From positions 62,001 through 126,000 of the forward strand of contig DASPMY010000038.1 in the NCBI GenBank assembly GCA_035626815.1: a DNA stretch of 64,000 bases. Direction: 5' to 3'. Below are positions 49,841 through 58,478 of this stretch, piece by piece. Under the pieces are notes generated by a model that saw only the letters and a program-made list of their open reading frames with translations, was not told where the DNA came from and did not search any database. The position numbers were made by a program, and so were the translations under genes. This DNA is from Croceibacterium_A sp035626815. GTDB taxonomy: Bacteria; Pseudomonadota; Alphaproteobacteria; Sphingomonadales; Sphingomonadaceae. Each line of letters begins with the position of its first letter. Position 1 is the stretch's first letter.

Positions 49841-51853
49841 ATGACCGAACTGCTCAAGATCAGCCTGCCCGACGGATCGGTGCGCGAGATGCCGGAGGGC
49901 TCGTCGCCGGCCGACGTCGCCGCGGCGATCGGCCCGGGGCTCGCCAGGGCCGCGCTCGCCGCGCGCGTCGACGGCGAGCTGCGCGACCTTGCCCGGCCGT
50001 TCGAGGGCGACGCCGCGCTGGCGCTGGTGACCAGCCGCGACGAGGTCGAGGCGCTCGAGTTGGCCCGCCACGACTACGCCCACGTGCTCGCCGAGGCGGT
50101 CCAGGCGCTGTGGCCCGACACGCAGATCACCTTTGGCCCGGCGACCGAGGACGGCTTCTACTACGACTTCGCGCCCGGCGCGCGCGGGCCTTTCGGCGAG
50201 GAGGACCTGCCCGTCATCGAGGCGAAGATGCGCGAGATCATCGCCGCCGACAAGCCGCTGACGCGCGAGGTGTGGAGCCGCGACCGGCTGATCGCGTGGT
50301 TCGCCGAGCATGGCGAGCGCTTCAAGGCCGAATGGGCGGCGGCGCTGCCCGCGGACGAGGAGCTGACCGTCTATCGCTCCGGCCCGGCGGATTCGCCGGA
50401 TGCCTGGCTCGACATGTGCCGCGGCCCGCACCTGCCTTCGACCGGGCGGCTTGATCCGCAGGCGTTCAAGCTGACCCGCGTCGCCGGGGCCTATTGGCGC
50501 GGCGACCAGAACAACGCGATGCTGAGCCGCATCTACGGCACCGGCTGGCTGAGCAAGAAGCAGCTCGACGCGCACCTCCACCGGCTCGAGGAAGCGGCCA
50601 AGCGCGACCACCGCAAGCTCGGCCAGGAGATGGACCTGTTCCACTTCCAGCCCGAGGCGCAGGGGTCGTGCTTCTGGCACCCCAAGGGCTACCTGATCTG
50701 GCGCGAGCTCGAGCGCTACATGCGCCGCCGGCTCGACGCGGCCGGCTACGAGGAAGTGAAGACGCCGCAGCTGATGGACGTCAACCAGTGGGAAAAGTCC
50801 GGCCACTGGGGCAAGTATTCCGAGAACATGTTCGCCGTCCCCGACGAGGTCCCGCAGGCCGAGGGCGAGGGCCCGGTGATCAGCGGCGAGGGCGGCATGA
50901 TGGCGCTCAAGCCGATGAACTGCCCAGCGCACATCCTGGTGTTCAAGCAGGGCATCAAGTCGTACCGCGACCTGCCGCTGCGCCTCGCCGAGTTCGGCTG
51001 CTGCCACCGCAACGAGCCGCACGGCGCGCTCCACGGGCTGCTGCGGGTGCGCCAGTTCACCCAGGACGACGCGCACATCTTCTGCCGCGAGGACCAGCTG
51101 GTCGACGAGGTCGCGCGCTTTTGCGACCTGCTCGACAGCATCTACAGGGAGCTCGGCTTCGCCGAGTACGCGATCAAGCTCGCGCTGCGCCCCGAGAAAC
51201 GCTTCGGTTCCGAGGCGATGTGGGACTGGGCCGAGCAGAGCTTGCGCGACGCGGTCGCCGCGACCGGGCGCAACACCGCCGAATGGGGCTGGGAGGAGCT
51301 GCCCGGCGAAGGCGCGTTCTATGCGCCCAAGCTCGAGTTCCACCTGACCGACGCGATCGGCCGCACCTGGCAGGTCGGCACGCTGCAGACCGACACCGTG
51401 CTGCCCGAGCGCCTCGACGCCACTTACATCGGCGAGGACGGCGAGAAGCACCGCCCGGTGATGCTGCACCGGGCGATCCTCGGCACGTTCGAGCGCTTCA
51501 TCGGCATCATGATCGAGCATTACGCCGGCAAGCTGCCGCTGTGGCTGGCGCCGGTGCAGGCGGTGGTGGCGACGATCGTCTCGGACGCCGACGCCTACGC
51601 GCGCGAGGTGACGGCCAAGCTGCAGGCGGCCGGCATCCGCGCCGAGGCCGACCTGCGCAACGAGAAGATCAACTACAAGGTGCGCGAGCACTCGGTCGGC
51701 AAGGTCCCGCACCTGCTCGTGGTCGGCAAGCGCGAGGCCGAGGAAGGCACCGTCGCGCTGCGCACGCTCGGCGCCGAGCACCAGAAGGTGATGCCGCTCG
51801 GCGCGGCGATCGACCTGCTGCGCGCCGAGGCGACCGCGCCCGATCTGCGCTGA
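49841..51853 (+). CDS. thrS: Threonyl-tRNA synthetase
   Basis: A 670-residue class II synthetase. Order: TGS domain (residues 1-60, LLKISLPDGSVREMPEGSS), editing domain with HDYAHVLAEAVQALWP (two His of the HxxxH pair) and the Cys in WLDMCRGPH, then the catalytic core (MNCPAHILVF zinc Cys, RNEPHGALHGLLRVRQFTQDDAH, HRAILGTFERFIGIMIEH) and the anticodon-binding domain (VVATIVSDADAYAREV). ATG 49841 gives a standard start. A structured intergenic element follows the stop. Confidence 0.97.
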   Translation: MTELLKISLPDGSVREMPEGSSPADVAAAIGPGLARAALAARVDGELRDLARPFEGDAALALVTSRDEVEALELARHDYAHVLAEAVQALWPDTQITFGPATEDGFYYDFAPGARGPFGEEDLPVIEAKMREIIAADKPLTREVWSRDRLIAWFAEHGERFKAEWAAALPADEELTVYRSGPADSPDAWLDMCRGPHLPSTGRLDPQAFKLTRVAGAYWRGDQNNAMLSRIYGTGWLSKKQLDAHLHRLEEAAKRDHRKLGQEMDLFHFQPEAQGSCFWHPKGYLIWRELERYMRRRLDAAGYEEVKTPQLMDVNQWEKSGHWGKYSENMFAVPDEVPQAEGEGPVISGEGGMMALKPMNCPAHILVFKQGIKSYRDLPLRLAEFGCCHRNEPHGALHGLLRVRQFTQDDAHIFCREDQLVDEVARFCDLLDSIYRELGFAEYAIKLALRPEKRFGSEAMWDWAEQSLRDAVAATGRNTAEWGWEELPGEGAFYAPKLEFHLTDAIGRTWQVGTLQTDTVLPERLDATYIGEDGEKHRPVMLHRAILGTFERFIGIMIEHYAGKLPLWLAPVQAVVATIVSDADAYAREVTAKLQAAGIRAEADLRNEKINYKVREHSVGKVPHLLVVGKREAEEGTVALRTLGAEHQKVMPLGAAIDLLRAEATAPDLR

Positions 51854-51873
51854 GCGCGCCCGGAAAACGGCTC

Positions 51874-52028
51874 GCACGGTAGGCAAAGCCCCGAACGACC
51901 GTGGCCTTGCGCTGAAGGAAGTCCACGCCGGGAGCCGCCGATGCGGCTCGTTTACGGATGGCGAAGGGCGAAAGCCACGGTGGGTGAAACCGCCGGATAT
52001 GTCATGCCCCGGCGTGGACTTCAGCCGG
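51874..52028 (+). ncRNA. Compact structured element of unknown identity downstream of thrS
   Basis: About 155 nt fold into ordered stems: CACGGT/ACCGTG with an inner GGC-AAA-GCC; CCTT/AAGG; a 15-bp long-range helix GAAGTCCACGCCGGG (51918-51932) with CCCGGCGTGGACTTC (52008-52022), extended by GCT/AGC; inside it AGCCGC-CGAT-GCGGCT, GGGC-GAAA-GCC and GGTGG-GTGAAA-CCGCC. The GAAA/GTGAAA loops and the closing helix are marks of a folded RNA. The strand is uncertain. It is not a protein gene and does not match T-box, TPP, cobalamin, RNase P or tmRNA by eye; a dispersed repeat is the other possibility. Confidence 0.5.
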
Positions 52029-52038
52029 CGGCCGAGCG

Positions 52039-52155
52039 CTAGAACGGCAGCGCCTGGCCGGCGAGGATCAGCGCCGCGGCGCAAGCGAGCACGATCGCCA
52101 GCCGCGCATGCTCGATGCGGGCCGTCCGGCGGGTGAGGGCGATCGCTTGGCTCAT
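52039..52155 (-). CDS. 38-residue membrane peptide (possible)
   Basis: ATG 52155 to TAG 52039 encodes MSQAIALTRRTARIEHARLA then IVLACAAALILAGQALPF: a basic amphipathic start and one hydrophobic helix, as in small membrane peptides. No clear Shine-Dalgarno sequence precedes it. It lies 35 bp downstream of the agmatine deiminase stop on the same strand. Could be fortuitous. Confidence 0.4.
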   Translation of the reverse strand: MSQAIALTRRTARIEHARLAIVLACAAALILAGQALPF

Positions 52156-52190
52156 CGGCGGGACTGTCGGCCCCGACGGTAAAGAAAGCG

Positions 52191-53183
52191 TTAACCGGCG
52201 GCTCGCGGCGCGTGCTGGCTCGAGCAATGGAAGCTGCCGCCGCCGGTGAGCACGGCCTGCGACGGGATGCCCACCGCCGCGCGCCCGGGGAACAGCGCCC
52301 CGATCGCCGCCACAGCCTCGTCGTCGCGGTACGAGCCGTAAGTCGGCACGACCACCACCTTGTTGCCGATGGCGAAGTTCATGTAGCTCGCCGGATCGAC
52401 GATGCCGGCCTCGTCGAGCCGCCCCGGCGAGGGCACGTCGCGCACCGTCAGCCCGAAAGCGAGCGCCCGCGCCCGCGCGTCGGCATAGACCGCCACGTTG
52501 GGATCGTCGGGGCCGCTCGGCTGCGGGATCGCCAGCGTTCCCGGGGCGACGAACCGCGCGAGGTTGTCGACGTGCCCGTCGGTATGGTCGCCGAGCAGCC
52601 CGTCGCCGAGCCACAGCACGCGCTCGAACCCGAGCTGGTCACGCAGCCGCGCCTCGATGTCGGCCTTGCCCAGGTGCGGGTTGCGGTTGGGGTTGAGCAG
52701 GCACTGCTCGGTGGTGACGACGAGGCCGGTGCCGTCGGTATCGATCGCCCCGCCCTCGAGGATCCAGTCCATCCGGTCGGCCGGCAGCCCAGCCGCCGCG
52801 GCCATCGTCGCGCCGACCTCCTGGTCGCCTTCCATCTCGTACTTGCCGCCCCAGCCGTTGAAGCCGAACCGCCGGGCAATGCGGCGCCCGTGCCCGTCGA
52901 ACACGACCAACGGCCCCGAATCGCGCAGCCAGATGTCGCCATAGGCGTGCCGCTCGCAGGCGACCGCGCCGCTGACCAGCTCGCGCGCGCGCGCCTCGTT
53001 GGCCGCGTCGCGCACCACCAGCCGCACTTGCTGCCCGCTTTCGGCGACCGCGTTGGCGAACGCGGCGATCTGCTCCTGCGCCGGCACCAGGTCCTCGAGC
53101 CACAGCGAGCCATCGTGCGGAAAGCCGATCCACAGCCACTCCTGCGGGTCCCACTCGGCGGGCATGAAATAGTTTCTTGTCAC
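52191..53183 (-). CDS. Agmatine deiminase family protein
   Basis: A 330-residue guanidine-modifying enzyme of the peptidyl-arginine-deiminase fold that turns agmatine into N-carbamoylputrescine and ammonia, a putrescine route. The catalytic Cys lies near the end in GGGSFHCSSQHAP; earlier pieces include PAEWDPQEWLWIGFPHD, IWLRDSGPLVVFDG and GDHTDGHVDNLARFV with the catalytic His. GTG 53183 and ATG 53165 are both possible; the latter gives PAEWDPQ at the normal place. The operon-free gene is divergent from the vapBC-like pair with 45-65 bp between. Confidence 0.92.
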   Translation of the reverse strand: MTRNYFMPAEWDPQEWLWIGFPHDGSLWLEDLVPAQEQIAAFANAVAESGQQVRLVVRDAANEARARELVSGAVACERHAYGDIWLRDSGPLVVFDGHGRRIARRFGFNGWGGKYEMEGDQEVGATMAAAAGLPADRMDWILEGGAIDTDGTGLVVTTEQCLLNPNRNPHLGKADIEARLRDQLGFERVLWLGDGLLGDHTDGHVDNLARFVAPGTLAIPQPSGPDDPNVAVYADARARALAFGLTVRDVPSPGRLDEAGIVDPASYMNFAIGNKVVVVPTYGSYRDDEAVAAIGALFPGRAAVGIPSQAVLTGGGSFHCSSQHAPRAAG

Positions 53184-53195
53184 CTCAAAATAGTT
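53167..53195. promoter_or_regulatory. Direct repeats, possible operator between deiminase and TA genes
   Basis: Two copies of AAATAGTT (53167-53174 and 53188-53195) are 21 bp apart, two DNA helical turns, in the AT-rich gap upstream of the VapB-like gene. Antitoxins commonly autorepress through repeats in such a place; the binder is unproven. Confidence 0.4.
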
Positions 53196-53228
53196 CCATT
53201 ACCTCATGAGCCACTCCAGGAGAACATC

Positions 53229-53681
53229 GTGGGAAAGTACGAGCCCTTGGCGCACTTCCTGGCCTCGCGCAACGAGGATAGCTGGACCGCGACCTTCGAC
53301 CAGATCGAGGACAGGCTCGGTTTCACGCTTCCGAAGAGCGCTTACGAGCATCGGGCTTGGTGGTCCAACCAGCACGGTCCGGGTCACAGCCAGAAGGAGG
53401 CGTGGCAGGCCGCCGGCTGGGAGACCCGGGAGGTCGATCTTCGCCGCAAGGTTGTCCGTTTCGAGCGCTCGCACCGCCGCCTGCGCAGCGAAGCGAACGC
53501 CCCGGAAATCGACGCGCTCTGGCGCAAGGCAGGCGAGATCAGCGGGATTACCGACAGGGACGAGCTCGAAAAGGCAGCGGTCACCAGCTTCATCCGGCGC
53601 GAGGCAGCCAGGCGGCTTATCGCCATGGGCGGGACGATGCCCGATTTCCGGCCGGCGCCGCGCGAGCGCCCGTTCGAGTGA
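53229..53681 (+). CDS. VapB-type antitoxin with an N-terminal DUF7662-like domain
   Basis: A 150-residue protein. Residues 1-82 (start MGKYEPLAHFLASRNEDSW; AWWSNQHGPGHSQKEAWQAA; EVDLRRKVVRFER) fit the DUF7662 family, whose function is unknown. Residues ~95-150 (SGITDRDELEKAAVTSFIRR then EAARRLIAMGGTMPDF) look like the short helical C-terminus of a VapB antitoxin that grips the toxin. Start GTG 53229 has AGGAG six bases upstream. The stop overlaps the toxin start (GTGA). GC in the third codon position is lower than in the neighbours, hinting at recent arrival. Confidence 0.75.
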   Translation: MGKYEPLAHFLASRNEDSWTATFDQIEDRLGFTLPKSAYEHRAWWSNQHGPGHSQKEAWQAAGWETREVDLRRKVVRFERSHRRLRSEANAPEIDALWRKAGEISGITDRDELEKAAVTSFIRREAARRLIAMGGTMPDFRPAPRERPFE

Positions 53682-54046
53682 TCATCGTCGATACCTCGAT
53701 TTGGGCCGATCATTTTCGCCAAGCCGTCGCCGAGCTGACGACGCTGGTCGCCAACGATCGGGTCCTCCAGCATCCATTCGTCACCGGCGAGCTCGCGATG
53801 GGCAATCCAGCCGACCGGCGAGCCATGATCGGCACGCTCGAAGCGCTTCCTCAGGCTTCGGTGACAGAATGGAGCGCGCTCCTCGACTTCGCCGAAAGGC
53901 AACGGCTGGCCGGCTCTGGGATCGGCTATGTCGACGCGCACCTGCTCGCGAGCGCGGCGAGGCACGAAGGCGTCCAACTATGGACCCGCGACAAACGGTT
54001 GGCAGATCACGCGCTGCGGCTCGGCCTCGCGTTCGAGCCCGAGTAG
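53678..54046 (+). CDS. vapC: PIN-domain toxin of the VapC family
   Basis: A 122-residue PIN-fold ribonuclease. The acidic site is complete: Asp5 (VIIVDTSIW), Glu38 (VTGELAMG), Asp86 (GYVDAHLLA) and Asp105 (LWTRDKRL). VapC toxins cut tRNA or rRNA loops when not bound by VapB. GTG 53678 overlaps the antitoxin stop. It is convergent with the M28 peptidase, 4 bp away. Confidence 0.9.
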   Translation: MIIVDTSIWADHFRQAVAELTTLVANDRVLQHPFVTGELAMGNPADRRAMIGTLEALPQASVTEWSALLDFAERQRLAGSGIGYVDAHLLASAARHEGVQLWTRDKRLADHALRLGLAFEPE

Positions 54047-54050
54047 CGCG

Positions 54051-55709
54051 TCAGCAGCCCCCGGCCGGAGCGCAGCTTTGGTCGCGGATGCGGCGGAACT
54101 CGTCCTGCGGGTACCAGTTGGGCCACGCCTCGGTCTCGGCCAGCATCCGCCCGAGGCGATAGAACAGCTCGAGGTCCTGCATCGTCCCGGCCCAGTTCCA
54201 GCCCGGATCATACTCGTCGTCCGGCCCGTGGTAGGCGGTGTCGCGATAGGCCGTTTCCCACGCCTGCCCGGCCGCGCGGCCGCCGTCGACGAGGTCCTGG
54301 CCGCTGTCGACGTAGAACATCGGCACGCCGCGCTTGGCGAGGCTGAAGTGGTCCGAACGGTAGTAGTAGCCGGCCTGCGGCGAGGCGTCGGGGGTCGCCG
54401 TCCGGCCGAGTGCGGCCAGCGCTTCGGCCAGGTACGCATCGAGCTCGCTCTTGCCGCCCCCGACCACCGTGACGTCGCGCGCCGGGCCGGCCAGCGACAG
54501 CGCGTCCATGTTGAGCCCGCCGACCGTCTGCGCCAGCGGGAAGACCGGGTTGGCGCCGTAGTATTCGGAGCCGAGCAGGCCCGATTCCTCGGCGGTCACT
54601 GCGAGGAACACCAGCGTCCGCGCCGGCGCGCCGGCCTTGGCGTGCGCCTCGCCGAGCGCGACCAGCGCCGCCGTGCCGGTGGCGTTGTCGATGGCGCCGT
54701 TGCAGATGTCGTCGCCGGCGGCGTTGGCGGTGCAACGCCCGAGATGGTCCCAGTGCGCGGTGTGGAGCACGTATTCGTCGGGCCGCTCGCTCCCCGGCAG
54801 CACGGCCACGACGTTCCTCGAGGCGAACCGGCGGATCGAGTTGTCGATCGCGGTCGACACGCTGAGGCCGAGCGGCACCGCACGGAAGCCCGGCTGCTCG
54901 GCGGCGGCGGACAGCGCCGCGAAGTCCTGCCCGGCCGCCGCCATCAGGCGCTCGGCGACGCCCTTCTGGATCCACCCGTTGACCAGCGTCTGGCTGGCTC
55001 CGCCGTCCTCGCGCTGGGCATAGGCCTGCGGCCCGCTCCACGAGCTTTCGACGACGTTCCAGCCGTACGACGCCGGGAACGTGTCGTGGACGATCAGCGC
55101 CGCCGCGGCGCCCTGCTTCGCGGCTTCCTCGAACTTGTAGGTCCAGCGCCCGTAATAGGTCATCGCCCGGCCGTTGAACGGGCCGTCGAGGCCGTCGCTG
55201 CGATAATCAGGGTCGTTGACCAGGATCACCGCCGTCTTCCCGCGCATGTCGAGGCCGGCGTAGTCGTTCCAGTCCTTTTCCGGGGCGACGATGCCGTAGC
55301 CGACGAACACCAGCTCGCTGTGCTCGAGCTCGACGCGCGGCTGCTCGCGGTAGGTCACGCCGATCCAGTCGCGCCCCGGGAGCAGGCGCCCGGCCTCGCC
55401 GGTGCCATCGACCGTCAGGTCCCCGAGATTGTCGGCGGTGATCTCGACCAGCGGCACGTCCTGGAACCACGAGCCGCCGTTCCCCGGCTGCAGTCCGGCG
55501 CGCTCGAACTGCTCGACCAGGTAGGCGAGCGTCTTGTCCTCGCCCGGCGTCCCCGGCTGGCGCCCCTCGAAGGCGTCGAGCGACAGCGTGCGGGTGACCT
55601 CCTTCATCGTCGCCTCGGACAGGGCCGGTCGCGCGCTGGTCGCCGGCGGCGTCGCGGCGCACGCGGCGACGGCGAGCGAGGCGGCCGCGGCGCAGAGCAG
55701 TCGTATCAT
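54051..55709 (-). CDS. M28 family zinc peptidase, lipoprotein
   Basis: A 552-residue protein with lipoprotein signal MIRLLCAAAASLAVAAC (lipobox VAAC, Cys17) and so probably tethered to the outer membrane or facing the periplasm. The M28 zinc ligands are: TAHWDHLG (His/Asp pair, H-x-D type), GAIDNATGTAALV (Asp), VTAEESGLLGSEYY (Glu-Glu) and YRSDHFSLAKRGVPMFYV (Asp/His). A PA-type insert lies at ~130-260. M28 enzymes include aminopeptidases and carboxypeptidases. ATG 55709 has GGAGGTGA upstream. Confidence 0.93.
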   Translation of the reverse strand: MIRLLCAAAASLAVAACAATPPATSARPALSEATMKEVTRTLSLDAFEGRQPGTPGEDKTLAYLVEQFERAGLQPGNGGSWFQDVPLVEITADNLGDLTVDGTGEAGRLLPGRDWIGVTYREQPRVELEHSELVFVGYGIVAPEKDWNDYAGLDMRGKTAVILVNDPDYRSDGLDGPFNGRAMTYYGRWTYKFEEAAKQGAAAALIVHDTFPASYGWNVVESSWSGPQAYAQREDGGASQTLVNGWIQKGVAERLMAAAGQDFAALSAAAEQPGFRAVPLGLSVSTAIDNSIRRFASRNVVAVLPGSERPDEYVLHTAHWDHLGRCTANAAGDDICNGAIDNATGTAALVALGEAHAKAGAPARTLVFLAVTAEESGLLGSEYYGANPVFPLAQTVGGLNMDALSLAGPARDVTVVGGGKSELDAYLAEALAALGRTATPDASPQAGYYYRSDHFSLAKRGVPMFYVDSGQDLVDGGRAAGQAWETAYRDTAYHGPDDEYDPGWNWAGTMQDLELFYRLGRMLAETEAWPNWYPQDEFRRIRDQSCAPAGGC

Positions 55710-55799
55710 CGGGCGGGTCACCTCCAGCAGGGCAATGCGCGTCTGTGGCAAAGGGTCCGCCCGGCCGCAACCATCGGCCTTGCCCTCGGCACCGGCGCC

Positions 55800-58478
55800 A
55801 TGCAGTCAGGCCCGGTGCAGGTGGACTGGCCAGAGGCGATCGAGCGGGCGCGGGCGCATTCGCCGTTCCTCGCGCTCGCGCTCGAGCGCCAGGGCGGGCT
55901 CGCCGCGGTGCTCGCGGGCGGCGACGGCGAGGCGGCGCTGGCCGCCGCCGGAATGGCCGGCGGCGACGCCCCCGACGTGGCCGTCGCCTTGCGCCGCGAA
56001 CGGCTGGCGCTGGCGACGGCCCTGGCGGTCGGCGATCTCGCCGGGGCCTTCCCGCTGGCGCGGGTGATGGCCGAGCTGAGCGGATTTGCCGACCGCGCGC
56101 TCGATCTCGCGATCGCCGACGCCATCGCCCGCCGCGCCCCGGACGAGGCGGCGCAGGGTTTCGTTGCCGTCGCCCTCGGCAAGCACGGGGCGGGCGAGCT
56201 CAACTACAGCTCGGACATCGATCCGATCCTGCTCTACGACCCCGCGCGCCTGCTGCGGCGCATGCGCGACGACCCGGCCGAAGCCGCGCAGCGCTATGCC
56301 CGCACTGTGGTCGAGACGCTGTCGCGCCAGACCGGCGACGGCTACGTCTTCCGCGTCGACCTGCGCTTGCGCCCGGCCTCGGAGATCACCCCGCTGGCGA
56401 TCTCGTTCGACGCCGCGCTGAGCCATTACGAAAGCTCGGCGCTGGCGTGGGAGCGCGCCGCCTTCATCCGCGCGCGCTCCGCCGGCGGCGACCTCGCGGC
56501 GGGCGACGAGTTCCTCGGCGCGATCCGTCCTTTCGTCTGGCGCCGCAGCCTCGATTTCACCGCGCTCGAGGAAATCCGCCGGCTGACCGCGCGCATCCGC
56601 CACGCCCACCGCGGCCCGCGCGAGCCCGGGCCCGGGTTCGACCTCAAGCGCGGCCGCGGCGGCATCCGCGAGGTCGAGTTCTTCGCCCAGACGCACCAGC
56701 TGATCTACGGCGGGCGGTTGCCCGCGCTGCGCCGCCGCGGCACCCGCGCCGCGCTCGACGCGCTCGCCGCCGAAGGAATCATCGACGGCGCCGACGCGCG
56801 CCAGCTGGGCGAGGCCTACGACCGCCTGCGGGTCGTCGAGCACCGGCTGCAGATGGTCGACGACCGCCAGACGCACGCGCTGCCCGCCGAGCCGGCCGCG
56901 CTCGACAACGTCGCCCGGCTCGACGGACTCGCCGACGGCGCGGCGCTGGTCGCCGAGCTGCGCGAGGTCTGCGCCGGAGTGGCCGCCCGCTACGACCGGC
57001 TGCTCGGCGACGACCGCGTCGCCCCGGCCGCGCGCCCGGCGGCCGATCCGGCGATGCGCGACCGCGTCTCCGAGCGCGCCGCGCACTGGCGCGAGACGAT
57101 CCGCAGCTTGCGCGGCGGCGAGGCGCGCGCGGCGCTCGAGGCGATGCTGCCCGACCTCGTCGAGGCGCTCACCCGCGCCCCCGAGCCCGACCATGCGCTG
57201 GCGCGGTGGGAGACGCTGCTCGCCCGGCTGCCGAGCGCGGTCAACCTGTTCCGCCTGTTCGAGCAGCGCCCGGGGCTGCTCGAGCTGGTGCTGCGCATCC
57301 TGACGCTCGCCGGGCCGCTCGCCGACGAGCTCGCCCGCCGCCCGGTGCTGCTCGACCGGCTGATCGACAGCAGCGCGCTCGACCTGCCCGGCCCGGCGGA
57401 CGCCATCGCCGCGCGCATGCGGCGCGAGGACGACCACGGCTACGAAGAGCGGCTCGGCCGCATCCGCCAAGTCGTCGGCGAGGAACGCTTCGCGCTCGGC
57501 GTCCAGCTGGTCGAGGCGCGCCACGACCCGCTGGCAATCGCCGCGGGGCTGTCGCGCGTGGCCGAGGCCGCGCTGGCCACCGCGGCCGACGCGGCTTCGG
57601 CCGAGTTCGAGCGCGCCCATGGCCGCGTGCCGGGGGCCCAGCTGCTGGTGCTCGGGCTCGGCCGGCTCGGCGGCGGGGCGCTGACCCACGCCTCCGACCT
57701 CGACCTGGTCTACCTGTTCAGCGGCGACACCGGGATCGAATCGGACGGGCCGCGCCCACTGACCGCGTCGCTCTACTTCAACCGCCTGGCGCAGCGCGTC
57801 ACCGCGGCGCTCAGCGTGCCGACTGCAGAGGGCGCGCTCTACCAGGTCGACACGCGGCTGCGTCCGCTCGGCAACCAGGGCCCGCTCGCGGTCAGCCTCG
57901 ACAGCTTCGCCCGCTACCAGCGCGAGGACGCGTGGACCTGGGAGCACATGGCGCTGTGCCGCGCCCGGCCGGTGTTCGGCCCGGACGCCGCGCGCGAGGC
58001 CCTTGCCGGGGTGGTCGGCGAGGCGCTGGCGGCGCCGCGCGATGCCGGCAAGCTGCGCGCCGACGTGCTGGCGATGCGCGCCGAGATCGCCTCCCACAAG
58101 CCGCCGGCCGGCCCGCTCGACGCCAAGCTGCTGCGCGGCGGGCTGGTCGATTGCGAGTTCATCGTCCACTTCCTGCAATTGCGCGAGCGGACCGCGTTGC
58201 GCCCGTCGCTGGGCGAGGCGATCGGCGAGCTCGTCGCCGCCGGCCTGCTCGCGCCCGGGTTCGCCGCGCGGCAGGCGCTGATGGCCCGGCTGCTCGTCAC
58301 GGCGCGCCTGCTCGCGCCCGATGGCGCCCATCCGCCCGAGATCGCGCAGGCGGCCCTGGCCAGGGCCTGCGGCCAACCGGACTACGCCGCGCTCTTGCAA
58401 GCCTTGGCCGAAGCGCGCCATGGAGTCGCGCGAACCTGGGCCGACGTGTTCGGCGAGCAACTGGAGATCGAACCATGA
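55800..58478 (+). CDS. glnE: Bifunctional glutamine-synthetase adenylyltransferase/deadenylase
   Basis: An 892-residue enzyme that adenylylates or deadenylylates glutamine synthetase in response to PII and glutamine. Two nucleotidyltransferase halves are seen: the N-terminal deadenylylase (ALGKHGAGELNYSSDIDPIL) and the C-terminal adenylyltransferase (LGLGRLGGGALTHASDLDLV), each with D-x-D and followed by the GlnD-like helical parts. It is a little shorter than E. coli GlnE, normal for sphingomonads. ATG 55800 is preferred over longer frame. It overlaps bcp by ATGA and shares operon with it and the DUF455 gene. Confidence 0.94.
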   Translation: MQSGPVQVDWPEAIERARAHSPFLALALERQGGLAAVLAGGDGEAALAAAGMAGGDAPDVAVALRRERLALATALAVGDLAGAFPLARVMAELSGFADRALDLAIADAIARRAPDEAAQGFVAVALGKHGAGELNYSSDIDPILLYDPARLLRRMRDDPAEAAQRYARTVVETLSRQTGDGYVFRVDLRLRPASEITPLAISFDAALSHYESSALAWERAAFIRARSAGGDLAAGDEFLGAIRPFVWRRSLDFTALEEIRRLTARIRHAHRGPREPGPGFDLKRGRGGIREVEFFAQTHQLIYGGRLPALRRRGTRAALDALAAEGIIDGADARQLGEAYDRLRVVEHRLQMVDDRQTHALPAEPAALDNVARLDGLADGAALVAELREVCAGVAARYDRLLGDDRVAPAARPAADPAMRDRVSERAAHWRETIRSLRGGEARAALEAMLPDLVEALTRAPEPDHALARWETLLARLPSAVNLFRLFEQRPGLLELVLRILTLAGPLADELARRPVLLDRLIDSSALDLPGPADAIAARMRREDDHGYEERLGRIRQVVGEERFALGVQLVEARHDPLAIAAGLSRVAEAALATAADAASAEFERAHGRVPGAQLLVLGLGRLGGGALTHASDLDLVYLFSGDTGIESDGPRPLTASLYFNRLAQRVTAALSVPTAEGALYQVDTRLRPLGNQGPLAVSLDSFARYQREDAWTWEHMALCRARPVFGPDAAREALAGVVGEALAAPRDAGKLRADVLAMRAEIASHKPPAGPLDAKLLRGGLVDCEFIVHFLQLRERTALRPSLGEAIGELVAAGLLAPGFAARQALMARLLVTARLLAPDGAHPPEIAQAALARACGQPDYAALLQALAEARHGVARTWADVFGEQLEIEP

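Noticed and set aside
51669..51926. Minus-strand ORF across the structured element and thrS end
   Set aside because: Antisense to thrS in its C-terminal half and Arg/Pro-rich; likely a by-product of the structured element.
51874..52028. Element as cobalamin, TPP or T-box riboswitch, or RNase P RNA
   Set aside because: It lies after, not before, a gene on the plus strand; the B12-box, TPP core and T-box sequences and the P4 region of RNase P RNA are missing.
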